Positions 16,377-26,390 of a DNA stretch of 64,000 bases are shown here, one piece after another. Both the position numbers and the translations under genes were made by a program. Where the stretch lies: NCBI RefSeq assembly GCF_904846615.1, contig NZ_CAJHBK010000001.1, positions 1,240,001 through 1,304,000 of the forward strand, in the 5' to 3' direction. The stretch comes from Psychrobacter sp. JCM 18902. Its GTDB lineage: Bacteria; Pseudomonadota; Gammaproteobacteria; Pseudomonadales; Moraxellaceae. Within the stretch, counting starts at the first letter, position 1. The number at the start of each line of letters is the position of its first letter. Under the pieces are notes generated by a model. That model saw nothing but the letters and a program-made list of their open reading frames with translations, made no database searches and had not been told where the DNA came from.

Positions 16377-18353
16377 TTATTGATCATCTACCCTGTTGTC
16401 AGCATCGTCTTCGATATCAGTGTCATCTTGACTATCAGCACTGTCATATTCTGCTGCATCATAGCCGCTATCACCATCTGCATAATCGCTACCATAGTCA
16501 TCATCACTGCTCCCACTATAGTCATAGCGGGCATCACGTGCCGTTTGCAGTCTGTCTTTTTGTTGACGCTGCTCTGCCATCCATGCATTGCCATCGATAG
16601 CGGCTTTAGCATTTGCGCCAAAAGACTCGGTTAATAAAGGCGTTAGTGCATGGTTATTAAAGCTGCTTTTATCATAGCGTATTTGGTTTAGCACGCTGGT
16701 TGTCGAACCCATCAAGTCGCCACCGATATTTACCCGCTGCTGCTTAGCAAGCAGGCGATCTGAGCGGTCTAAATAATAGTAATTTATCTGATTAAAAGAT
16801 ATTGGACCGATGGCTTCAATTAGCTGCAAAAGCGAACCTACATCCGCACTTTGGTAGCCTTTATTGTATAGCTGCACTTTCGCCAGCGCAGTTTTTAGCA
16901 TAGCGCCATCAGGATATTTCTGTGGATTGGCATCGACATAATCCTGTAGCGACTTTGTCATGTATTTTAGGGTTTTGCCGATCATCTCACCACTTTGCTT
17001 GCTGCCAAAATAGACTTTTACCGCTCGGCTCGCACCGACTTCTTTGGCAAATGCATCATTATGAATATCTACAGCACTAAAGTGCTCGGGCGCAAGTTCT
17101 GCCATGCTGCTCTGTATGGCAGCAATGGCGGCATCATAAAGCACTGCTGGCGGTAGCTGTGTCGTAATACTCTCGGGCAACCCAAAACTAACGGTATGCG
17201 AGGTCTTTTGGTTAGGTAAAGGGGTGTTTTCAGGATTAACCAATGCTACGATAGGCATGATTGCTGATGGGTCTACCGTGACTTTACTATGGTTAAAATC
17301 GAACGCTAACGGTATCTGTATAGATGAGCTAATCGTTGGTGTCACATAATCATAGCTATAGACGCTTTGCAGTTGTCGCTGTTTGGGTTTGTACTGACTG
17401 ACGCTATTGAACGTTAAATTTTGATATTGATAAGCATTTGACGCAGCTATCTGTTCCGGCGTGCGATGGAACATACTCAGCATTTGACCAATGACGCCCG
17501 TAGATGTTGCTGATTGGCTATCTTGTTCTACATCCTCTGGTTGTTGTTTTGCCATTTGTACGGCTTCATACTGCTCTATCATGCTTTTTGGGTTTAATTT
17601 TGATAACTTTGAAAAAGCACTGTCTGATTCATAATCATCGGTGTCATAGTTCCCTTCGCCGTAACTCTCTGATTGGTAGTCACTGCGACTATAACCGTTT
17701 TCGTCATAGTTAACATCCTCTACAACACAGACTTCATAAGCGTCATCGTCCTCATTGTCATTGCATTTATTCGACTCTGCACTTACCGCTGCTAACTCTG
17801 CCATAGCCTCAGTTTGCCTGTCCTCATAATCACTTTCATCATAGTCACCGTCAGGCTTATAAACATAAGCTTCTATAATCGTTCTAAGTAAGCTACTAGA
17901 ACCGGCATCGATACTATCTGGAGCAATAAAAGGTACCGCTTGATAATTGGCTTGCGAGACTGCTACGTGTTCTGTTGCAAGATGCTGACGAATAGCCGCC
18001 AGTAAATGTGACTTTGCTTGATTGTCAGTATTGGGATATTTTTCTTGGTCAAATAATTGCTGATAACGCTCAGCTTTGGCTGTGAGGCTGGCATTAAACG
18101 CGCGGCGTTGTGCTTGGCTCTGCGCGCTATCAGCGGTACTAAAATCAATCATACTTTTTGATGCCGCAGGCGATGATACCGCTGGGCTTGATTGACAGCC
18201 CAAAAGAGCCAGAGACGTAGTGCCAACCAGCAAGGCGATAGACGTCAATTTACCTACCTGATATACATGGTCGTTATTATTGATAGACGAATGATGACTC
18301 GTCATCTCAGAGTAGCGCTGTCGATTATGATTATTAATATGATTTGATGACAT
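16377..18353 (-). CDS. Large acidic lipoprotein of unknown function (658 aa)
   Basis: No family recognised. The lipobox LALLGC puts the lipidated Cys at about residue 52 from the first ATG. The Met at residue 17 (MTSHHSS, 18305) would give a more ordinary leader and is a good alternative start. Two strongly acidic Asp/Tyr/Ser segments stand out. One lies around residues 165-245 (YDESDYED, NEDDDAYEVCVVEDVNYDENG). The other is the C-terminal 50 residues, made of repeated DDYGSDYADGD-like units. Between them is an ordered region with SYDYVTPTISSS and LAFDFNHSKVTVDP, then a helical domain (about 400-570). The acidic repeats could bind calcium or cell-wall polymers (inference). It is probably the first gene of the lipoprotein operon. 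Confidence 0.7.
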   Translation of the reverse strand: MSSNHINNHNRQRYSEMTSHHSSINNNDHVYQVGKLTSIALLVGTTSLALLGCQSSPAVSSPAASKSMIDFSTADSAQSQAQRRAFNASLTAKAERYQQLFDQEKYPNTDNQAKSHLLAAIRQHLATEHVAVSQANYQAVPFIAPDSIDAGSSSLLRTIIEAYVYKPDGDYDESDYEDRQTEAMAELAAVSAESNKCNDNEDDDAYEVCVVEDVNYDENGYSRSDYQSESYGEGNYDTDDYESDSAFSKLSKLNPKSMIEQYEAVQMAKQQPEDVEQDSQSATSTGVIGQMLSMFHRTPEQIAASNAYQYQNLTFNSVSQYKPKQRQLQSVYSYDYVTPTISSSIQIPLAFDFNHSKVTVDPSAIMPIVALVNPENTPLPNQKTSHTVSFGLPESITTQLPPAVLYDAAIAAIQSSMAELAPEHFSAVDIHNDAFAKEVGASRAVKVYFGSKQSGEMIGKTLKYMTKSLQDYVDANPQKYPDGAMLKTALAKVQLYNKGYQSADVGSLLQLIEAIGPISFNQINYYYLDRSDRLLAKQQRVNIGGDLMGSTTSVLNQIRYDKSSFNNHALTPLLTESFGANAKAAIDGNAWMAEQRQQKDRLQTARDARYDYSGSSDDDYGSDYADGDSGYDAAEYDSADSQDDTDIEDDADNRVDDQ

Positions 18354-18533
18354 AGTAATCTCTTTGTATAAATAGCCAGTCTATAATTAGTGTACATTAG
18401 TACCGTTATTTATATCACAATGCGTTACAATTTAGTAATATTAGAACCTATTTATTAAGAAAATATTTAGATTTTTTTATACAAAACAACTTTCTCACTA
18501 TGGCTTTCTCGCCCAAGTAAAAAGGACTTTACA

Positions 18534-20480
18534 ATGCCAACCTCTATATCAAAAAACAACATACGCACTGCTGACAATAATCCTCAAGGTAGAGCAAATA
18601 TTAAAGCGGCTATTTTGTTAATCAGTAGCACATTTTTAGTAGCACTATCTGCTCACGCGCTTGAGCCGACAACCAATCCATCAACTACCATTAACCAAAC
18701 ATCGATTAATACTAGCGCCATCAATCTTGCGATTATGGCTGATAATCCTACTGTAATATCTGAAACTCAGCTTGTGACAAGAGCCAAAACCAATACTCTA
18801 ACTTCCACGATTAACCATGCCAATGCCGATCAAGCCATCTATTCTGAAGATGCTATTCACCACCCTGTTTGGGCAAAGAACGGCATGGTCGCCACCCAAG
18901 AAGCCCTCGCCTCTGATATTGGACTCAAGATTTTAAAAGACGGTGGTAATGCGGTTGATGCTGGCGTCGCTGTTGGCTTTGCGCTAGCCGTTACCTTACC
19001 GCGCGCTGGGAATATCGGCGGTGGTGGATTTATGATGATTTATGATGCCAAGCAAGGCAAAACGGTGGCACTCGATTACCGTGAAAAAGCCCCGAGTGCT
19101 GCCACTCGTGATATGTATCTTGATGAGGAAGGCAATGCCGTTAGCGATTTATCACGTTATCACGGTCTAGCTGTTGGTGTACCGGGGACAGTAGCAGGAT
19201 TACTTAAAGCATTAGAAGAACATGGCACGATGAGCCGCGGACAGGTGATGGCACCAGCCATTGCACTGGCTGAAAATGGTATTGAAGTTACCGCAGGCTT
19301 GTCCGAGTCGTTAGAAGCGTTGAGCGATCGCATGCAAAAATGGCCAAGTACCAAAAAGGTATTTTTTAAACCTGATGGTAGCGCCTATCAGCCGGGCGAA
19401 CGCTTAAAGCAACCTGAACTTGCTCGCTCGCTAAAACTAATCGCTGCAAAAGGTGCTGATGGATTTTATAAAGGCGAAACGGCCAAAAAATTGGTAAAAG
19501 CGGTCAATGATGCGGGTGGTCGTATGAGCTTACAAGATTTAGCCAATTATGAAGCCATCGCTCGCGAGCCAGTCAAAGGCGATTATCGTGGTTATGAGAT
19601 TGTCTCGATGCCACCGCCGTCTTCTGGTGGCATTCATATCGTGCAGATTTTAAATATCTTAGAAGGTTATCCGCTAAAAGACTACGGTCAAAACAGCGCG
19701 CAAACCATTCATTTAATGGCCGAAGCGATGCAGCTCGCTTATGCGGATCGCTCAGAGTATTTAGGTGATTCTGACTTTATCGATGTGCCTGCTAGCGGTT
19801 TAGCTTCTCAGGCTTATGCGGATAAACTACGCATTTTAATCAATCCAGACAAAGCCACACCAGCGTCTACCATCAAAGCCAACAACCCTCTACCCTATGA
19901 GAGTGATCAGACCACGCATTTCTCTATCGTTGATAAAGATGGCAATGCAATAGCCAACACCTATACGTTGAACTTCTCTTACGGCACAGGTCTTGTCGCT
20001 GAAGGTACGGGGATATTGCTCAATAATGAGATGGATGATTTTTCTGCCAAACCCGGCGTACCAAATGGTTATGGCTTAATCGGCGGTGATGCCAATGCCG
20101 TTGAAGCCAATAAACGTCCATTATCGTCTATGAGTCCGACGCTGGTCTTTAAAGACAGTAAACCATATATCGTCACGGGTAGCCCTGGTGGTAGCCGCAT
20201 CATTACCACTGTCACTCAAATAATCTCGAATGTCATTGATCATGATATGAATATCGCTGAGGCCACTCACGCACCGCGTATCCATGACCAATGGCTGCCT
20301 GATGAGATTCGGGTCGAAAAAGCACTGAATATTGATACGGTTAAAAAGCTTGAATCAATGGGTCATATGGTCAGTCCAAAATCAGCCATGGGTTCGACTC
20401 AGTCGATTATGATCACGCCAAATGGTGTCTATGGCTCATCAGACCCACGCATCGTTGATGCGGCAGTCGTTGGTTATTGA
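18534..20480 (+). CDS. ggt: Gamma-glutamyltransferase (periplasmic glutathione hydrolase)
   Basis: A 648-residue Ntn-hydrolase precursor with an N-terminal signal (hydrophobic LLISSTFLVALSAHA) and about 70 extra Asn/Thr-rich residues before the conserved start (HHPVWAKNGMVATQEALAS). Motifs include GGNAVDAGVA, NIGGGGFMM, DYREKAP and PPPSSGGIH. The autoprocessing site is DQTTHFSIVDKDG, where Thr460 would become the N-terminal nucleophile of the small subunit. NEMDDFSAKPG and GSPGGSRIITTV follow. It hydrolyses or transpeptidates gamma-glutamyl bonds of glutathione in the periplasm, supplying Cys and Glu. It is divergent from the lipoprotein operon. An AAAAAGGAC ribosome site precedes the ATG. 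Confidence 0.95.
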   Translation: MPTSISKNNIRTADNNPQGRANIKAAILLISSTFLVALSAHALEPTTNPSTTINQTSINTSAINLAIMADNPTVISETQLVTRAKTNTLTSTINHANADQAIYSEDAIHHPVWAKNGMVATQEALASDIGLKILKDGGNAVDAGVAVGFALAVTLPRAGNIGGGGFMMIYDAKQGKTVALDYREKAPSAATRDMYLDEEGNAVSDLSRYHGLAVGVPGTVAGLLKALEEHGTMSRGQVMAPAIALAENGIEVTAGLSESLEALSDRMQKWPSTKKVFFKPDGSAYQPGERLKQPELARSLKLIAAKGADGFYKGETAKKLVKAVNDAGGRMSLQDLANYEAIAREPVKGDYRGYEIVSMPPPSSGGIHIVQILNILEGYPLKDYGQNSAQTIHLMAEAMQLAYADRSEYLGDSDFIDVPASGLASQAYADKLRILINPDKATPASTIKANNPLPYESDQTTHFSIVDKDGNAIANTYTLNFSYGTGLVAEGTGILLNNEMDDFSAKPGVPNGYGLIGGDANAVEANKRPLSSMSPTLVFKDSKPYIVTGSPGGSRIITTVTQIISNVIDHDMNIAEATHAPRIHDQWLPDEIRVEKALNIDTVKKLESMGHMVSPKSAMGSTQSIMITPNGVYGSSDPRIVDAAVVGY

Positions 20481-20507
20481 TTTAACTTTTACTTGATATG
20501 TATAAAT

Positions 20508-20544
20508 AAAAAACGCTCTCTATCATAATAAAGAGCGTTTTTTT
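20508..20544. terminator. Bidirectional terminator between ggt and the Mrr-like gene
   Basis: AAAAAACGCTCT pairs with AGAGCGTTTTTTT across a 9-12 nt loop, between convergent genes, with T-tracts on both strands. Confidence 0.88.
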
Positions 20545-20574
20545 AATAGATATGAAAAGTATTGAAAGATACTA

Positions 20575-21705
20575 TCAATACAACTTGATCTTGTTAAAGA
20601 AGTCATTGTCTAATAATAATTTCGGTCTGGCATTGACCTCTTTTAGACCCACCTTATGTTGCATCATAAGCTCTATAAGATTCATTTGATCGATGAGTAT
20701 CAGACTGTGCGAATCCGTTGCATTGGCATATTCCTGCGCAGGCTTGGTAAAGCTTGTCGTAGTAATAAACAAGCCATGATGATTGGTTTTTTGTGGTGGA
20801 TAAGCCCCTATGAAGTTTCTCAAATCGCCATTAGATATATTATTACCGGCACTATATAATTTGGCTTGAATGTAATAGTTATGCACCTCACCATCTGGGA
20901 AATCCTGAATAATCAGCCCATCAATGCCATTGTCATTCGAGCGTCCAGTATGACGCGAGGTCAAATTACTCTCAGGACTTTCAATCTCTAAAGATCGTTC
21001 AATCATTTTTAGACAAAACCACTCAAACTGCAAAGGTAACAAGCTTTCAAGCTGCGCCATAATCATATCAGGCGTTACTTTGACAAAATCATTGCCCACA
21101 GTAGCATCTGCATAATTGTTCATAAACATAGACGTTCGGCGCTGAGTTTCTTCTATCAAATGATTAATAAGTGCATCGCCATTTTTACCATAAGCCGCAA
21201 TATTGACTTTTTGCAGATCAGCAAAGGCTTTATTATCAAAACGGGTCAAGTTAGCAATATAATCACTATTTGGAATGCCTTCGTTAATGTATTGAGTAAA
21301 ATTGTTTCCTGCTAACCAAAAATAGACTTTGCCAAACGGGTCTAAACGTATGATGTTTTTAGGCGTTACTTTTTCATCAAAAGTAATAAAATTAGCAAAA
21401 TTCTGATTTAAATTGGGTACTAAGCTGAACTTATCTTCTTTGACCAGCCCCATCGCGGACAAGCACAATAAAATTAGATCAACGATGTCATCATAACAGG
21501 GTGAGCCGTTATGACACTCATGGCGTATATCATAATTACTCATGTAATTGATTTCTTTATGATCATTGACAATTTGTGCCAACTTTTCAAACTCTCTATA
21601 AAATACCGTGCGACCAACGGTATTCCGCGTACTCAAATTTTTTATGGTTTGTATACCCGCATTTAACATGTCACCAAATGCGGGCAGCTTCGTAATGTTA
21701 CTCAT
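20575..21705 (-). CDS. Mrr-type restriction endonuclease
   Basis: A 376-residue protein. The C-terminal part (about 222-345) has the Mrr catalytic core of the PD-(D/E)xK superfamily: LPLQFEWFCLKMIE, then NGIDGLI with Asp262, and YYIQAKLY with the Q-x-K motif (Gln280, Lys282). NISNGDLRNFIGAY and GLFITTTSFTKPAQEYA follow, both typical of Mrr. The N-terminal 200 residues contain a helical, probably DNA-binding region. Mrr enzymes cleave foreign DNA bearing methylated bases and need no cognate methylase; none is present here. A divergent ordinary housekeeping nuclease role cannot be excluded. It stands alone, convergent with ggt and divergent from dnaE. Confidence 0.82.
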   Translation of the reverse strand: MSNITKLPAFGDMLNAGIQTIKNLSTRNTVGRTVFYREFEKLAQIVNDHKEINYMSNYDIRHECHNGSPCYDDIVDLILLCLSAMGLVKEDKFSLVPNLNQNFANFITFDEKVTPKNIIRLDPFGKVYFWLAGNNFTQYINEGIPNSDYIANLTRFDNKAFADLQKVNIAAYGKNGDALINHLIEETQRRTSMFMNNYADATVGNDFVKVTPDMIMAQLESLLPLQFEWFCLKMIERSLEIESPESNLTSRHTGRSNDNGIDGLIIQDFPDGEVHNYYIQAKLYSAGNNISNGDLRNFIGAYPPQKTNHHGLFITTTSFTKPAQEYANATDSHSLILIDQMNLIELMMQHKVGLKEVNARPKLLLDNDFFNKIKLY

Positions 21706-22058
21706 AATATTATCGTCTTTGTTTGATTACATGAACATTATTGTGTGAAATAAGGCGTCAAATGGGCTTTGTTTCGCAATAACTTAAGGACAAATGTTTA
21801 TGCTACCAACTATTGAGACAAAACACAGCAAAATTTCACCTTTATAAATAAGAAAAACAAATCCTCTCACTCAGATTAAACCCTTTGAATCAGTGGCTGT
21901 CTACGGCAAATAATGCTATTATTGACGACCCCATTTAAAACGTATCAACATGGCTATCGAGGTCTTATTTACCTTTGAACATCAATATAAATAACGGATA
22001 AACATCCTTTATTTTATCGATAGCTTATTGCTTTTGATCGTACTAGTAAGAGTCTTTT
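21706..22058. other. Intergenic region between the Mrr-like gene and dnaE
   Basis: A 353-bp AT-rich spacer containing divergent promoters by position. I see no gene, RNA structure or repeat. No strong Shine-Dalgarno precedes dnaE; GTAAGAG just upstream of its ATG is only a weak match. Confidence 0.4.
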
Positions 22059-25000
22059 ATGGCATTTGTACACCTTGGCATCCACAGCGAATATTCAATC
22101 ACTGATTCTATCGTGCGTATCAAGCCGCTAGTGAAAGCTGCGGCGGCTGACCATCAGCGCGCGCTGGCATTGACCGATTTGTCCAATCTGTATGCCACGG
22201 TGAAGTTTTATCGTGCCTGCCTAGGTGCTGGTATCAAGCCCATTATCGGCAGTGAAGTCATCATGGAAAATGAAGACACACGGCTCACCCTACTCGCGAT
22301 GGACAACGAGGGCTATCAAAACATCACTCGTATCGTATCGCTTGGCTTTACCGAAGGGCGCGCCGACGATGCCAATCATGGTGTACCAGTCGTCAAGCGC
22401 AGTCATATTCTAGCGCATGCGGCAGGCGTGATTGTCTTATTTACTGAAAAATCAGATGTCGGTCAGGCACTGGTTGGCTCGATGCCAGAAAAAGCCGATG
22501 AGCTGCTAATAGAATGGCAAGCGCAGTTTGATGATCGCTTATATTTTGCCATCAAGCGTACCAATCGCTCAGGTGAAGACGCCTTTATTAAAGCGGCTAT
22601 TCACTCTGGTGGTAAGCATCATATTCCTATCATTGCTCATAATGACGTGCGTTTCTTAGAGCAGGATGACTTCGATGCTCACGAAGCACGGGTTTGTATC
22701 GCAGGCTCCTACGTACTTGCCGACCAAAATCGCCCGCAAACTTATTCCGATGCGCAATATCTTAAAACCCAAGCGCAAATGCAGCAGCTATTTGCTGATA
22801 TTCCGCAGGTTATCGACAATACTTTGCGCTTAGCAAGCCGTTGTAATGTGACGTTGACGCTTGGTATCAACGTACTACCTGACTTTCCTGTGCCTGAAGG
22901 TGAGACGATTGAATCGTTTTTTCGCGCAGAATCAATACGGGGTCTGAATAATCGACTAGATAAACTATTCCCCATCGAGAAACGTAGCGATAATTGGAGC
23001 GAGTTTCGCCAAAGATATGATGACCGCTTAGAGTATGAGCTAAAGGTTATTCTTTCAATGGGCTTTCCTGGTTACTTCCTCATCGTGATGGACTTTATCC
23101 GCTGGGCAAAAGCCAATGGCGTACCAGTCGGTCCTGGTCGTGGTTCTGGTGCAGGCTCGCTCGTTGCTTATTCGCTCAATATTACCGACCTCGACCCTAT
23201 TCATTACGACTTATTGTTTGAGCGCTTTTTAAACCCTGAGCGTGTGTCCATGCCCGATTTCGATATTGACTTCTGTATTGAAGGTCGCGACCGCGTTATT
23301 GATTATGTCGCGCAAACCTATGGTCGTGAAGCAGTCTCGCAAATCATTACCTTTGGTACGATGGCAGCAAAAGCGGTTGTACGAGATGTCGCGCGAGCAC
23401 AAAGTAAATCCTACTTCCTTGCCAGCAAAATGTCGAAACTTATTCCCAAAACACCGGGTATCACCCTCAGTCAAGCGCTTGAACAAGAGCCTCAGCTTAA
23501 AGACTTAATCTCCAATCCTGACAATATGGATTACGAAGATGCCACTGAAGTGTGGGAAATGGCGACTAAGCTTGAAGGTATTTGCCGGAACGTGGGTAAA
23601 CATGCTGGTGGCGTATTGATTGCGCCGCACAGAATCACAGATTTTAGCGCGATTTATTGTGATGATGAAGGTCACCGTGTCAGCCAGTTTGATAAAGATG
23701 ACGTTGAAGCCGTTGGGCTAGTAAAATTTGACTTCTTGGGTCTACGTAACTTGACCGTGATTGATGCCGCGGTCAGAAATATCAATCTGCGCCGTGCCAA
23801 AGAAGGCAAAGATGCGTTGGTATTAGAAGACCTACCGTTAGATGATAAAAAAGCCTACAAGCTCTTGCAAGATGCCAAGACCACTGCCGTCTTTCAGTTA
23901 GAAAGTATGGGTATGAAAAAGTATCTGGCGAAATTACAACCGACCAACATCGAAGATGTGATCGCCATGTGTGCGCTTTATCGCCCAGGCCCACTGGACG
24001 CTGGCATGGTAGAGATGTATATCGACCGCAAACATGGTCGTGAGGAAGTCATCTATGACCATCCCAATCTTGAGCCGATTTTAGAAAATACCAATGGCGT
24101 TATTGTCTATCAAGAACAAGTCATGCAAATCTCGCAGGTCATGGCAGGCTACAGCTTGGGCGGCGCAGATATGCTTCGCCGTGCTATGGGTAAAAAGAAA
24201 CCTGAGGAAATGGCTAAGCAGCGCGATATTTTCATTACTGGTGCAACAGAGCAAGGTATTGATGAGGCGACGTCAGGTGGCGTGTTTGACTTGATGGAGA
24301 AGTTCGCCGGTTACGGTTTTAACCGCTCACATTCCGCCGCTTATGGCGTGCTCGCTTATCAGACCGCTTATCTCAAACAATACTACCCTGCTGAATTTAT
24401 GGCGGCGGTATTAACTTCCGATATGAACAACACCGATAACGTGGTGTTCTTTATCAATGATTGCCGTGAAAACTTTGATTTAACCGTCGTTAATCCATCG
24501 GTAAATCGCAGTGAGTGGCATTTTGTTGCCGATACACCGACCAATATTATTTATGGCTTAGGTGCGATTAAAGGCGTTGGTGAAGGTGCGGTTGAGTCTA
24601 TCGTTGATGCACGCCGCCGTGAAGGTCCGTTTAAAGATCTCTATGATTTTTGTCGCCGCGTTGATATTAAAAAGGTCAATAAACGCACTTTAGAGGGACT
24701 GATAAACGCAGGTTGTTTTGATGACTTTGCAGCCACCCTGCGACCAGATTTACCAGCCGATGAAGCGTACGAGATTCGCGGCGCATTAATGAGCCAGCTG
24801 CCAAGTGCCGTACAAGCTGCTGAACAAGACCGTCAGAACCGTGAAATCGGCATGATGGATTTGTTTGGTGAAATGGATGGTGTCGTCGCCGCGCCGCCAC
24901 TGGTTATGACGCCAGAGCTGATTTGGGGTGATAAACATCGTTTAAAAGCAGAAAAGAACACGTTAGGATTGTATTTGACGGGTCATCCAATCAATGAATA

Positions 25001-25769
25001 CTTGGATGAGTTAAAACGCTATACCTCAGGCACTCGTCTCGACAAACTGACTGACACGGGCTATAACGGTAGCTGTTATTTCGCCGGATTGATTATTGAT
25101 ATTGCCAACTTTGGTAATCGCAACGTCATTATCTTAGATGACGGCACTTCAAGGCTGGAAGTAAGCTGCTATGCCGAGCGTTTCAATCGTGTCAAAGAAC
25201 AGTTGAAAATTGATGAAGTCGTCATCATCAAAGGCAGCATTCGTGAGCGTGATGGGCGTTTATTTGCCCGTCTTGATAGTGCCATGAGCATGGTCGATGC
25301 GCGCCTAAGATGGATGAAAAAAATCAGTATTAAAATTCATGGCAGCGATATCAATCTGCTGACGCGACTGCAACCGTTACTCAAGTCTGCACAAGCCAGC
25401 ATTATTCCAGCACCAAAACTGTCTCATGACAACGAGCAAGACGAGCAAAGTGGCAGCTTTAATGGCAATAGTGGCTACGATGCTGCGATGGGCGGAAGTT
25501 TGTATGATGAAAATGGCAATGATTTATTGGCACTAGAAAATGACATAAATCAAAATAATGCTAATCAAAGCTATGTGAACAATGCTTTGAGCAATACTGA
25601 CGCCTCCATTAATGATAATTGTCTGCCACTGGGACTGAGCATTTATGAGGAATTTGGCATCGCTAACGTAGGACTATCTGAGCACTGGCGCATCTATCCC
25701 AACGATGACAACTTACAGCAATTAAAGAATATGGTTAGTGAAGACAATTTACATTTCCATTATAGCTAG
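22059..25769 (+). CDS. dnaE: DNA polymerase III subunit alpha
   Basis: A 1236-residue replicative polymerase (C family). The N-terminal PHP domain begins FVHLGIHSEYSITDS. The palm has VGPGRGSGAGSLVAY and the catalytic PDFDIDF at about residue 397. Further blocks include FDFLGLRNLTVID, MCALYRPGPLD, YQEQVMQISQVMAGY and FNRSHSAAYGVLAYQTAYLK. A helix-hairpin-helix (YGLGAIKGVGEGAVE) and an OB fold (GSCYFAGLIID) follow. The last about 120 residues are divergent and contain an Asn/Asp-rich linker, making it longer than the usual 1160 residues. The stop codon TAG is supplied by the first three bases of an inserted mobile element. Removing the element gives TAA at the same position, so the protein end is original. 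Confidence 0.97.
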   Translation: MAFVHLGIHSEYSITDSIVRIKPLVKAAAADHQRALALTDLSNLYATVKFYRACLGAGIKPIIGSEVIMENEDTRLTLLAMDNEGYQNITRIVSLGFTEGRADDANHGVPVVKRSHILAHAAGVIVLFTEKSDVGQALVGSMPEKADELLIEWQAQFDDRLYFAIKRTNRSGEDAFIKAAIHSGGKHHIPIIAHNDVRFLEQDDFDAHEARVCIAGSYVLADQNRPQTYSDAQYLKTQAQMQQLFADIPQVIDNTLRLASRCNVTLTLGINVLPDFPVPEGETIESFFRAESIRGLNNRLDKLFPIEKRSDNWSEFRQRYDDRLEYELKVILSMGFPGYFLIVMDFIRWAKANGVPVGPGRGSGAGSLVAYSLNITDLDPIHYDLLFERFLNPERVSMPDFDIDFCIEGRDRVIDYVAQTYGREAVSQIITFGTMAAKAVVRDVARAQSKSYFLASKMSKLIPKTPGITLSQALEQEPQLKDLISNPDNMDYEDATEVWEMATKLEGICRNVGKHAGGVLIAPHRITDFSAIYCDDEGHRVSQFDKDDVEAVGLVKFDFLGLRNLTVIDAAVRNINLRRAKEGKDALVLEDLPLDDKKAYKLLQDAKTTAVFQLESMGMKKYLAKLQPTNIEDVIAMCALYRPGPLDAGMVEMYIDRKHGREEVIYDHPNLEPILENTNGVIVYQEQVMQISQVMAGYSLGGADMLRRAMGKKKPEEMAKQRDIFITGATEQGIDEATSGGVFDLMEKFAGYGFNRSHSAAYGVLAYQTAYLKQYYPAEFMAAVLTSDMNNTDNVVFFINDCRENFDLTVVNPSVNRSEWHFVADTPTNIIYGLGAIKGVGEGAVESIVDARRREGPFKDLYDFCRRVDIKKVNKRTLEGLINAGCFDDFAATLRPDLPADEAYEIRGALMSQLPSAVQAAEQDRQNREIGMMDLFGEMDGVVAAPPLVMTPELIWGDKHRLKAEKNTLGLYLTGHPINEYLDELKRYTSGTRLDKLTDTGYNGSCYFAGLIIDIANFGNRNVIILDDGTSRLEVSCYAERFNRVKEQLKIDEVVIIKGSIRERDGRLFARLDSAMSMVDARLRWMKKISIKIHGSDINLLTRLQPLLKSAQASIIPAPKLSHDNEQDEQSGSFNGNSGYDAAMGGSLYDENGNDLLALENDINQNNANQSYVNNALSNTDASINDNCLPLGLSIYEEFGIANVGLSEHWRIYPNDDNLQQLKNMVSEDNLHFHYS

Positions 25770-25940
25770 GGCGTATCCTCATTTTAAAAATGGTGATAAA
25801 AATGAGATAAATTGCCGTCAAACAAGGAAGATAGCGATGTTAATATCGAGATATTGATAAGCTATTCGACGATGTTTAACAAAATTTAGCCATGTTTAGC
25901 CCATTTAGAGAGTAATTGATTGAAATGAGGACACGCCCTA
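25767..25940 (-). mobile_element. 174-bp MITE, copy 1, inserted in the dnaE stop codon
   Basis: The terminal inverted repeats are TAGGGCGTATCCTCA at the left and TGAGGACACGCCCTA at the right, with TA at both outer ends (a likely TA target duplication). There is no coding capacity. Its sequence matches the reverse complement of 43613-43786 over the full 174 bp, with roughly nine in ten bases alike by eye. The TIR and TA target resemble IS5-superfamily elements (inference). Confidence 0.88.
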
Positions 25941-26012
25941 ATACCTGAAGAACATTGACGTATTTATTACAAACCCTTTACCGTTTTAACTTTTAGAATT
26001 GGACATAAAACC

Positions 26013-26390
26013 ATGGATGAAACCCCAAATAAAAATATGGCTCACCAAGCTGAAGAAATCATTAATCATGAGCAATTTGAAGACATGCGTGATTTGTTAG
26101 AAGAAGACTTTGCTGATTTGATACAAGTGTATATCACTGACAGTCAACAGCGAGTAAGTGCGCTGCGAGTCGCTCAGCAAGAAAATGACAATGCCAATGG
26201 TTTTGAGGTTGCTCATGCGCTAAAAGGGGCCAGCGCCAACTTGGGCACGACCCAATTAATGAACTTGAGCAGCCAGTTACAAGAGCGCTGCCGCGAGCGT
26301 CTTATCAGCGAGCAATCGGCACTGATTGAAAGTATCGCCGCCGCATTGCAACGCGCAGAACAAGAAATCAATCTAAGACTGGGGTTGTAA
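26013..26390 (+). CDS. Histidine phosphotransfer (Hpt) domain protein
   Basis: A stand-alone Hpt module of 125 residues, all helical. The phosphoacceptor motif is HALKGASANLGT (His68, then Lys-Gly), in the second half of the four-helix bundle. Such proteins shuttle phosphate between hybrid kinases and response regulators. No kinase or regulator is adjacent, so the partners lie elsewhere. The stop overlaps the trmJ start (TAATG), implying coupled translation with a tRNA methyltransferase. ATG 26013 follows a weak GGACATAAAACC ribosome site. Confidence 0.87.
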   Translation: MDETPNKNMAHQAEEIINHEQFEDMRDLLEEDFADLIQVYITDSQQRVSALRVAQQENDNANGFEVAHALKGASANLGTTQLMNLSSQLQERCRERLISEQSALIESIAAALQRAEQEINLRLGL

